DNA from: an uncultured Bacteroidales bacterium
GTDB lineage: Bacteria > Bacteroidota > Bacteroidia > Bacteroidales > UBA932
Length of the DNA: 12,685 nucleotides
Direction: 5' to 3'
Assembly (NCBI GenBank): GCA_946405485.1
Contig: CAMJHJ010000051.1
Span: 1-12,685, forward strand
Shown here: positions 1 through 6,414 of the stretch, one piece after another
How the letters are laid out: every line of letters begins with the position of its first letter
Numbering within the stretch: position 1 is the first letter of the stretch
Notes under the pieces: model-generated
The model's database searches: none
The model's input: only the letters and a program-made list of their open reading frames with translations
What the model was told of the DNA's origin: nothing
Made by a program: the position numbers and the translations under genes

Positions 1-939
1 ACGGGCAGCGAGTCCGCCTCCGCGCTGATCGGCGTGACCGAAATTGCCGGACAACAGGATGTCGTCCAGAAGACGGGCGCCCCGCCGAGGGTCTGCGGCA
101 AACAACGCCGGACAGCCCGGGCTCCCGAACAATTCCCGCTCGACATACGCCAGGGCTTCTCCGAGGCGGACAAGTCCCAGCCGTTCCGCAAGGCCGCGCA
201 CTTCGGTCTGCTCCATCTCCGAAAGGGATTTCATGATGTAATGGTGGTCCATCACCTGCCGCAGGCCGACTCCTTCATTGATGATATGCTTGCTGATGTG
301 CAGCAGCGAGAAAAGGGCGGCAAAGGCCGGTTTCGGATAACGGAATCCCAAGGCCTCGTCCCCGGCCATATCCCAGGCTTTTGCCTGCGCCTCGAAATAA
401 CGCTGGAGCGCGCGGTTCCGGAAGGGATTGTACATGAATGCCGGCAGGAAATGGATCTCCGTCTCTACATCTTCGAAGAACCGGGCCTCCACATGGTGAT
501 ACACCGGCCGCCGGAGCGGATACCGGCCTTTCAGGTACGCGAGCACCTTCTCCCGTCCGCCGGGAACCCAGAGATCGATATCTCCGCTCTGCCGCAGGGT
601 GGGATCCGGATAGAGACGGGCCACCCCCTGGCCCTTCAGCACCGCAGAGCGGAAACCGGCTTCCGAGAAGATTGCCGTCAATTCCCGGCTGCGCTGATCC
701 ACGAGCGCATTGCGCCTCACGGCCTTGGTCCGGTCCATCATCCAGCGGCGGCACTGATCGCGGGATGGCATCTGCTCCTCCGGCAAGACATCCAGCGCCC
801 GGAACAGGACCCCGGACGCCGATTGCTCCCCCGCTGTCTTATACAACCCGTCCCATTCCGCCTCCGAAGGCGCAGCGTCAAAAGACGCACGCGCCCCCGT
901 AGCGATCCGGACCAGTTGGAAGAACAGCGGAATCTTCAT
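1..939 (-). CDS. Nucleotidyltransferase family protein (PF14907-like), partial at the left edge
   Basis: The reading frame is open from an ATG at 939 to the window edge (313 codons seen, C-terminus missing). The product begins MKIPLFFQLVRIA and carries the signature LKGQGVARLYPDPTLRQSGD at residues 101-120, continuing IDLWV. This is the G-[D]-I-[D] metal-binding pair (D120, D122) of the nucleotidyltransferase fold. A third acid is plausible at E161 in VETEIHF. This pattern matches the uncharacterised family NTP_transf_5 (PF14907). The family is presumed to transfer a nucleotide to an unknown acceptor, and some members lie in peptide-modification loci; that is family knowledge, not shown here. 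There is no signal peptide, so it should be cytosolic. The gene starts 12 nt after the nuclease lipoprotein stop, so the two are probably co-transcribed. Family assignment is fairly sure; the substrate is unknown. Confidence 0.8.
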   Translation of the reverse strand, partial: MKIPLFFQLVRIATGARASFDAAPSEAEWDGLYKTAGEQSASGVLFRALDVLPEEQMPSRDQCRRWMMDRTKAVRRNALVDQRSRELTAIFSEAGFRSAVLKGQGVARLYPDPTLRQSGDIDLWVPGGREKVLAYLKGRYPLRRPVYHHVEARFFEDVETEIHFLPAFMYNPFRNRALQRYFEAQAKAWDMAGDEALGFRYPKPAFAALFSLLHISKHIINEGVGLRQVMDHHYIMKSLSEMEQTEVRGLAERLGLVRLGEALAYVERELFGSPGCPALFAADPRRGARLLDDILLSGNFGHADQRGGGLAAR

Positions 940-951
940 GAAACGAGAACT

Positions 952-3354
952 TTACAGGCCCCAGTCGGAGGCTTTATAGCTATCCTTCGGCGCATTGGGG
1001 ACATGGACGAAGAACTCCAGGCCGGTCAATGCCTCAATGTCGCTGACACGATAAAGGTCTTGCGCTGAGGGTTCGTGCTGATGATTTGAGCGGTGGGTCA
1101 GGATGACGCCTACACATTTCAACTCTTCCGAAGTACACTCGTCCACCCGCTTGCCTGTATTGCCGTTCTTTGTACGCAGGAGAACCTTGTACCAGGCTGT
1201 CGGAACCTGGAAACTCTTTCCGTCTCCGTTGGTCCCGGTCTTTTTCGTCACGGTGTTCCCATAACGGTCGGTGAAGGTCTCGAAAATACAACCGATCACT
1301 TGATAGAGCGTATCCGCGCACCACTGCCCGTCCACCATCTCTTCCAGGTTGTTCCAGGCACCGCCTCCGGTGTTGAATCCCGACTGTAACTGGGCTCCTA
1401 TGTTCGAATAGTAAAACACCTGCTTGTTCGTGGCCACCGATACCGTACGGTCCGAGGACCCCAGCATATGGCCGCGGGTGTAACCTGAAAACTTTGCGCT
1501 CTGTTCACAGTTGATGGCAGGGTCGTTCCGATAAGAATCATTTCTCCCGGAACTGCCCTTGTAGGAAACGTGCATCGGCGCAGCGACCCAGACGGGATGC
1601 CGCATGCTCTTGGAATAGCAGGCGGAGAAGTTGCGGATCGACGGGGCGTCGGCGCGCATCGTCCAGGAATAATAATAGTCCGGATTGTCGTCGTCAATGC
1701 CGTTGTGGTCCACATCCTTCTGGGCAGGCAGTTCGAACCAGCCGCGTCCTCCGCTGCCCGCGCTCTCGCTCTCCGTACGGAAACTCTTGAGCGTTCCGGT
1801 GTAGGTCACCCCGTCCACCACGATATAGGGCTGATAATAATACAGCGTGCCTTCTTCGAGCCCGGTCAGCTCGGCGGTGAATGTGCCGCTGCTGCTGAGG
1901 GCGTCCGTCGAGCGGACAGTGATCCCCAACGACTCCGTCTTACCGTAGCGGAATCCGGCCTGTGAAGGCACGGATGTGACACTCTGATAAGAAGCGGTCA
2001 GACGGGCGGCGACCGTGCTGCGGGTCAGGATCCCGGAGGAGGTGATTGCCGTCTCTTCCTCCTGTCCATCCCCGGACGGGCCCCGGAAGAGCGTCGCCTG
2101 AGTACCTGTAGCGCCAGAATAGGTACGGAAGCCGGAAGTACCATTCAGCCTTAAGATACGCTCAGGGTACTGGGCAAGCTTGATCTTTACCAACCCGTCA
2201 CTGCCATATTCTAATGCCCACAGGAAATCTGTGTCGGAAGAGAAAGGCTCCGAAGTGGTAGTCTTAATGCCGTCATTGGAGTTGGTTGACCCGAGATAGT
2301 TACCATTCGCAAACTTCAGGGAATAGTACTGCGTCCCGGAGACTTTGGCCACGGTGACTTCATATTCCTTCGTCGTAGACGTGCGGGCGATCTTTCCGCC
2401 GGAAACGGAAACCGGCTTATGCTGCAGCCACTTATTGCTCACCGTACCATTCGCCGCATAAGCATCGCCCGCCACGATGAGATAATGTCCGGACCAGTCG
2501 TCATAACTTTTGTCTACCTTGACATACTCATCCGCTTCCGGCGTACGCCATTTGCTTTCAGGGATGGAGAACGCGCCGAGACTGATATTCTCATTCCGGT
2601 CCAAATAAAGGGGAACGGGATTGGAGTAAGAGGCCGTAGCGCCGTCCTTATCCGTAAACACGACCTTCAGGCCGCCAAAGGACCCGGGTAACACTACGGC
2701 ATAATAAGTCTGCCCCGAACTGAAGTTCCCGGAGAGCGTCACGGAATTGTAAGCCCCTTCTCCATAGGCTTCCACGGAAGGGGCATCCCCGTCGTCCGAC
2801 ATCAGGGAAACCCGGCCGCTCATTGGATTGCCGGACGCACTGATTTTTACGCTCTTGACGGTATGGGACGTGCTGAAAGAGAAAGACAGCAAGCCACCGA
2901 CATTTCGGAAATACAGGTCTCCGCCTGCCTCGGTATAGGCAACAGCCAAATTGGCTCCGGGTCCGAAGGAACCGGCCACCGCAGTCTGTTCCGAAGGCAG
3001 CGTAGCCACCAGGGTCTCGCCTCCATCCTCAATGACCGCATCCGCTTGATACGGATACAAGGCCATATAATACTGGTCAGCCGGCGCCATGCCGGAGAAA
3101 GTGGCCATCGTGCCCGCAGCCGCCGAATTAGAGAAACGGTTGTTGGATGCTGATGTCTTGTCAAAGACACTGATCTCATCCGTTGTGCTCCACTGGATAG
3201 AGCGGTGGTCAGTTCCCAAGGAAGTCCGGCTCAAGGCATCCGTTTCCGTATAAGCACGGAAACGCATCTCACGGACGACACCTGAAGGCTCGGGGCTCAG
3301 ACAAGAGCCGAAGACCGACAGCGCGGTCAGCAGGGATAATAACATTCTCTTCAT
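952..3354 (-). CDS. Lipoprotein with fimbrillin-like N-terminus and DNA/RNA non-specific endonuclease domain
   Basis: This 800-residue protein starts with a lipoprotein signal, MKRMLLSLLTALSVFGSC, giving a lipidated C18. Residues about 30-265 resemble the fimbrillin/Mfa-like fold of Bacteroidetes surface proteins (SIQWSTTDEISVFD). Residues about 275-425 are a beta-rich repeat-like domain (DWSGHYLIV). Residues about 435-527 look Fn3-like. Residues about 540-800 are an Endonuclease_NS (PF01223, Serratia nuclease) domain. Its catalytic elements are visible: YTRGHM with H629, SNIGAQ, FNTGGGAWNNLEE with N661 and E671, matching Serratia nuclease H89, N119 and E127. The usual DRGH is TRGH here, and the Asn-to-Glu spacing is two residues longer. 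It is expected to degrade nucleic acid at the cell surface. I chose ATG 3354 because AGGAGG lies 6 nt upstream; ATGs at 3360 and 3369 and a TTG at 3375 are in the same frame. Confidence 0.88.
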   Translation of the reverse strand: MKRMLLSLLTALSVFGSCLSPEPSGVVREMRFRAYTETDALSRTSLGTDHRSIQWSTTDEISVFDKTSASNNRFSNSAAAGTMATFSGMAPADQYYMALYPYQADAVIEDGGETLVATLPSEQTAVAGSFGPGANLAVAYTEAGGDLYFRNVGGLLSFSFSTSHTVKSVKISASGNPMSGRVSLMSDDGDAPSVEAYGEGAYNSVTLSGNFSSGQTYYAVVLPGSFGGLKVVFTDKDGATASYSNPVPLYLDRNENISLGAFSIPESKWRTPEADEYVKVDKSYDDWSGHYLIVAGDAYAANGTVSNKWLQHKPVSVSGGKIARTSTTKEYEVTVAKVSGTQYYSLKFANGNYLGSTNSNDGIKTTTSEPFSSDTDFLWALEYGSDGLVKIKLAQYPERILRLNGTSGFRTYSGATGTQATLFRGPSGDGQEEETAITSSGILTRSTVAARLTASYQSVTSVPSQAGFRYGKTESLGITVRSTDALSSSGTFTAELTGLEEGTLYYYQPYIVVDGVTYTGTLKSFRTESESAGSGGRGWFELPAQKDVDHNGIDDDNPDYYYSWTMRADAPSIRNFSACYSKSMRHPVWVAAPMHVSYKGSSGRNDSYRNDPAINCEQSAKFSGYTRGHMLGSSDRTVSVATNKQVFYYSNIGAQLQSGFNTGGGAWNNLEEMVDGQWCADTLYQVIGCIFETFTDRYGNTVTKKTGTNGDGKSFQVPTAWYKVLLRTKNGNTGKRVDECTSEELKCVGVILTHRSNHQHEPSAQDLYRVSDIEALTGLEFFVHVPNAPKDSYKASDWGL

Positions 3355-3360
3355 ATCCAT

Positions 3361-3366
3361 CCTCCT
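3361..3366 (-). promoter_or_regulatory. Shine-Dalgarno site of the nuclease lipoprotein gene, overlapping the upstream stop codon
   Basis: A full AGGAGG lies 6 nt before the ATG at 3354. Its first A is the last base of the TGA that ends the small upstream gene. It decides the start among four in-frame candidates and suggests that ribosomes finishing the small gene reinitiate on the lipoprotein gene. Canonical sites like this are uncommon in Bacteroidetes. Confidence 0.7.
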
Positions 3367-3497
3367 CATTCCCAATCATCCCGGCCTTCAAACTCTCCTT
3401 CCTCCGAGAAGGATTCACCCGTACCGCTCGTACACAGGGCGGACAGCTCCTCCATCTCGAATTCGGACAAGTCCGGCTGCAAATAGGGGCATTTCAT
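3366..3497 (-). CDS. Small acidic protein of 43 residues, unknown function
   Basis: The frame opens with ATG at 3497 and ends with TGA at 3366-3368. The product starts MKCPYLQPDLSEFEMEELSA, continues LCTSGTGESF, and ends in an acidic, aromatic tail (EFEGRDDWE). It has no signal peptide or membrane segment. The layout (Lys and Tyr-x-x-Pro near the start, a hydrophobic/acidic middle ending in a small-residue stretch, an acidic tail with Trp) resembles the many short uncharacterised Bacteroidales proteins of 40-60 residues. That likeness is by eye only. The stop codon overlaps the ribosome binding site of the nuclease gene, so translation of the two is probably coupled, which argues for a real gene. 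It lies 31 nt after xylA with no visible promoter. It could be a leader peptide controlling the nuclease gene, a ribosomally made peptide precursor, or a standalone small protein. Confidence 0.65.
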   Translation of the reverse strand: MKCPYLQPDLSEFEMEELSALCTSGTGESFSEEGEFEGRDDWE

Positions 3498-3528
3498 AGT
3501 TTCTACTAATCAGAGATATCTAACTAAA

Positions 3529-4836
3529 TCAGATATACATGTTCACAATCGCCTCGTAGAGTTCCTGCTTGCCGGAGGTCTGCTTCGGCTCGCCGTTCTT
3601 CTTGGCATAGGCGACGGCATCTTCGAGGGTCAGCTTGCCTTCCTCAAAATCCTTGCCGATACCGCTGTCATAGGATGCGTAACGCTCCTTGAGCATCGCG
3701 GGGAGTTCGGATTTCTCCAGGATGTCGGCAGCTGCCAGCAAGGCGCGGGCCATGCTGTCCATGCCGCTGATATGGGCGATCAGGATATCCTCCAGGTCCG
3801 TGGAATTGCGGCGGGTTTTGGCGTCGAAATTGGAACCGCCCACCAGGCCGCCGGCGCGGATGATCACCATCATCGCCTGGGTCAGTTCATAGATATCGAT
3901 CGGGAACTGGTCCGTGTCCCAACCGTTCTGATAATCACCGCGGTTGGCATCGATCGAGCCCAGGAGACCCGCATCGGCGGCACACTGCAGTTCATGCTCG
4001 AAAGTGTGGCCCGCCAGGGTGGCGTGGTTCACTTCGATATTGATCTTGAAATCCTTGTCCAGGCCATGTGCGCGCAGGAAACCGATCACGGTCTCCGTGT
4101 CCGCGTCATACTGGTGCTTGGTCGGCTCCATCGGCTTCGGCTCGATCAGGAAGGTGCCTTTGAAGCCCTTGCCACGGGCATAGTCACGCGCCATGCGGAG
4201 CATCGTGGCCATGTGCTCTTTTTCCCGCTTCATATCGGTGTTGAGCAGGCTCATGTAGCCTTCGCGGCCGCCCCAGAACACATAGCATTCGCCGCCGAGC
4301 TCGATCGTGGCATCCAAGGCATTCTTGATCTGGACCATCGCCCGCGCCGCGACATCGAAATCCGGATTGGTGCTGGCGCCGTTCATATAGCGTTTGTGGC
4401 CGAAGACGTTGGCCGTACCCCAGAGCAACTTGATGCCGGTCGCGGCCTGCTTCTCCTTGAGATAGGCGACCACCTCCTTGAGATTGGCCTCATACTCTTC
4501 TATGGTCGCCGCTTCATCGACCAGGTCCACATCGTGGAAACAATAATAGCCGATGCCCAGTTTCTGCATGATCTCGAAGCCGGCGTCGACCTTGTGTTTC
4601 GCGCGCTCGACGGCGGTCGCTCCCTCGTTCCAGGGGAATTGCTTGGTGCCGGGACCGAACTGGTCGCTGCCCTCGGCGCAGAGCGTATGCCACCATGCCA
4701 TCGCAAACTTGAACCAGTCTTTCATGGGACGGCCGGCGACGATGCGCTCAGGCTCATAAAAATGGAACGCCCTGGGATTCTTGGACGCTTTGCCCTCAAA
4801 GGGGATCTTTCCGAAATCGGGGAAATATTCTTTCAT
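3529..4836 (-). CDS. xylA: Xylose isomerase
   Basis: This 435-residue cytosolic enzyme interconverts D-xylose and D-xylulose, the first step of bacterial xylose use. It belongs to the longer class II isomerases. All active-site residues known from the E. coli enzyme are present at the same numbers: H101 and D104 in CFHDVD, E232 and K234 in IEPKP, E268 and H271 in [11 protein letters not shown]296, D307, D309 and D339. The motif VFWGGREGY (residues 186-194) and [11 protein letters not shown] (234-244) are also intact. The start ATG follows the xylB stop by 5 nt within an AT-rich stretch without a Shine-Dalgarno site. The gene is full length, appears functional, and is co-transcribed with xylB. 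No terminator is visible after it, so transcription may continue into the small gene and the nuclease gene. Confidence 0.97.
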   Translation of the reverse strand: MKEYFPDFGKIPFEGKASKNPRAFHFYEPERIVAGRPMKDWFKFAMAWWHTLCAEGSDQFGPGTKQFPWNEGATAVERAKHKVDAGFEIMQKLGIGYYCFHDVDLVDEAATIEEYEANLKEVVAYLKEKQAATGIKLLWGTANVFGHKRYMNGASTNPDFDVAARAMVQIKNALDATIELGGECYVFWGGREGYMSLLNTDMKREKEHMATMLRMARDYARGKGFKGTFLIEPKPMEPTKHQYDADTETVIGFLRAHGLDKDFKINIEVNHATLAGHTFEHELQCAADAGLLGSIDANRGDYQNGWDTDQFPIDIYELTQAMMVIIRAGGLVGGSNFDAKTRRNSTDLEDILIAHISGMDSMARALLAAADILEKSELPAMLKERYASYDSGIGKDFEEGKLTLEDAVAYAKKNGEPKQTSGKQELYEAIVNMYI

Positions 4837-4841
4837 AGTGT

Positions 4842-6317
4842 TTATAATGATTTATTCAACAATTCTTTCCAATTCTGATAAGCTGCCTCGAGAGCTTCCT
4901 TCCACTCGGCGCGGGGCCGGACCTCGCCGACCCGCTCCAGCGTCGCGAAGGCCTCCGCGGGCGATTTGTAAAATCCGGCGCCCAGCGCGCCGCCGCGGGC
5001 AGCTCCCAGCGAGCCGTCGGTATCGTACAACTGGATATTGGCGCCGCAGAGGGTCGCCAGGGTCTCGCGGAACAGCGGACTGAGGAAAAGGTTCGCCTTG
5101 CCGGCGCGGATGACCTGCAGGTCCAGGCCGAGGTCGCGCATCACGTCGATGCCGTAACGGAAGGAGAACGCAATGCCCTCCTGCGTGGCGCGCAAGAGGT
5201 GCGGAGTGCCATGCCGGACCAGGTCAAGGCCGGACAGGGCAGCCCCTACGTTGCGGTTGCCCAGCACGCGCTCGGCGCCGTTGCCGAAAGGAAGGATCAA
5301 AAGGCCGTCCGATCCGGCGGGAGCCTTTTCGGCAAGCTCATCCATCTCGGCATAACTCATCCCGGGCGCGACCTGACGATGCATCCAGCTGTTGAGGATG
5401 CCGGTGCCGTTGATGCACAGCAGCACGCCGTAGCGGTGCGCGTCAGGACGGTCGTTGACATGCAGGAAGGTATTGACACGGCTCTGCGCATCCGCCTTGG
5501 GTACGTCAGTCACCCCGTAGACGACACCGCTCGTGCCACCGGTGGCCGCCACCTCTCCGGGCTCAAGGACGTTGAGAGAGAAGGCGTTGTTGGGCTGGTC
5601 GCCGGCACGGTATGCGATCGGTGTGCCTGCAGGGATCCCCAGCATCTTCTCCGCCGCCTCGTTTGTGCGGGCGGCCACACCGATCGAAGGGACCGTATCC
5701 GGGATCAGGGCAGGGTCGATGCCATAGTAATCAGCCACAAAATCTGCCCTGCGCGCTTCCTTGAAATCCCACAGGATCTGCTCGGACAAACCGGTCGCCG
5801 TCGTAGCCACCTCACCGCTGAGTTTATAGACGATATAGTCGCCCGGAAGCATGAACTTCCACACCTTCGCATACTTCTCAGGCTCATTGCGCTTCACCCA
5901 AGCCAGCTTGCTGGCGGTGAAGTTGCCGGGGGAATTGAGCAGGTGCTCCATGCACTTCCCATAGCCTATCCCCTCCAGCGCCTCGGCACCGATCTCCACA
6001 GCCCGGCTGTCGCACCAGATGATAGAGTCCCGGACGGGGCGGACCTTCTTGTCCACGGCCACGAGTCCGTGCATCTGATAGGTGATACCGATGCAGGCGA
6101 CCTCCCCCATCTTATAATCAGCGGACATCTCCAGGATACCGTCGCGGATATATCCCCACCACATCTCCGGGTCTTGCTCCGCCCAGCCCTTCTGCGGGGA
6201 GCGGATCGGAGCTTCGGTCCGGGGGTTGGTCACGGATTTGACACATTTGCCGGAAGCGATGTCCAGCAAGGAGACTTTGACGGATGAAGATCCGATATCG
6301 ATACCGAGAGAATACAT
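4842..6317 (-). CDS. xylB: Xylulokinase (FGGY family)
   Basis: This 491-residue sugar kinase phosphorylates D-xylulose to xylulose 5-phosphate with ATP, feeding the pentose phosphate pathway. The N-terminal ATPase loop is [16 protein letters not shown] (residues 4-19). The substrate-side motif ITYQMHG (78-84) has Tyr where the E. coli enzyme has Gly. IWCDSRA follows at 100-106. AGDQPNNAF contains the likely catalytic base D240, and GGTSGVVYG (260-268) is the second phosphate motif. The frame is open further upstream to a GTG at 6398, but ATG 6317 fits the family N-terminus and lies about 20 nt after the predicted transcription start; the longer version would run through the promoter. It is the first gene of the xylB-xylA operon. 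No xylose transporter is in the window. Confidence 0.95.
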   Translation of the reverse strand: MYSLGIDIGSSSVKVSLLDIASGKCVKSVTNPRTEAPIRSPQKGWAEQDPEMWWGYIRDGILEMSADYKMGEVACIGITYQMHGLVAVDKKVRPVRDSIIWCDSRAVEIGAEALEGIGYGKCMEHLLNSPGNFTASKLAWVKRNEPEKYAKVWKFMLPGDYIVYKLSGEVATTATGLSEQILWDFKEARRADFVADYYGIDPALIPDTVPSIGVAARTNEAAEKMLGIPAGTPIAYRAGDQPNNAFSLNVLEPGEVAATGGTSGVVYGVTDVPKADAQSRVNTFLHVNDRPDAHRYGVLLCINGTGILNSWMHRQVAPGMSYAEMDELAEKAPAGSDGLLILPFGNGAERVLGNRNVGAALSGLDLVRHGTPHLLRATQEGIAFSFRYGIDVMRDLGLDLQVIRAGKANLFLSPLFRETLATLCGANIQLYDTDGSLGAARGGALGAGFYKSPAEAFATLERVGEVRPRAEWKEALEAAYQNWKELLNKSL

Positions 6318-6343
6318 ATCAGTTAGGCTTTGACATATCTTGA

Positions 6344-6374
6344 CAAATTTACGAAAACAATCCGTCATTACAAA
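6344..6374 (-). promoter_or_regulatory. Bacteroidetes-type promoter of xylB
   Basis: Read on the minus strand, TTTG (6371-6374) is followed by a 19-nt spacer and TAAATTTG (6344-6351). This matches the -33/-7 consensus of the Bacteroidetes primary sigma factor exactly. Transcription should begin near 6338-6341, giving a leader of about 20 nt before the xylB ATG at 6317. The element lies 12 bp from the predicted -7 box of the opposite gene. Confidence 0.75.
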
Positions 6375-6385
6375 CGAAAAAATGC

Positions 6386-6393
6386 TACCTTTG
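6386..6393 (+). promoter_or_regulatory. Probable -7 box of the glycoside hydrolase promoter
   Basis: TACCTTTG matches the Bacteroidetes -7 consensus TAnnTTTG and lies 21 nt before the hydrolase ATG, which would give a leader of roughly 17 nt. No TTTG-like -33 box is visible 19-21 bp upstream. The promoter may therefore be weak or need an activator bound between the two divergent genes. Confidence 0.55.
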
Positions 6394-6414
6394 TACACCT
6401 AACATACGACGATT

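Noticed and set aside
275..754. 159-codon minus-strand frame inside the nucleotidyltransferase gene
   Set aside because: It is in a different minus-strand frame from the gene starting at 939 and is Gly/Pro/Arg-rich. The family motif is in the other frame.
34..1068. 344-codon plus-strand frame over the nucleotidyltransferase and the nuclease gene end
   Set aside because: It spans the end of one real gene and most of another on the opposite strand, and the translation is Arg/Pro/His-rich without motifs. The minus-strand frame from 939 carries the nucleotidyltransferase signature.
3514..3521. AGATATCT palindrome in the xylA to small-gene gap
   Set aside because: Eight bases of AT-rich palindrome are expected by chance, and there is no neighbouring second copy or T-run.
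3772..4878. 368-codon plus-strand frame antisense to xylA
   Set aside because: It is antisense to an isomerase with all active-site residues. The translation shows no family motif and the composition of a codon-bias shadow.
5199..6287. 362-codon plus-strand frame antisense to xylB
   Set aside because: It is antisense to a complete FGGY kinase and has no recognisable motif or start context.
6318..6398. 27-residue N-terminal extension of xylB from a GTG at 6398
   Set aside because: It would be translated from DNA upstream of the perfect xylB promoter, and family members begin at the LGIDIG loop. ATG 6317 is the better start.
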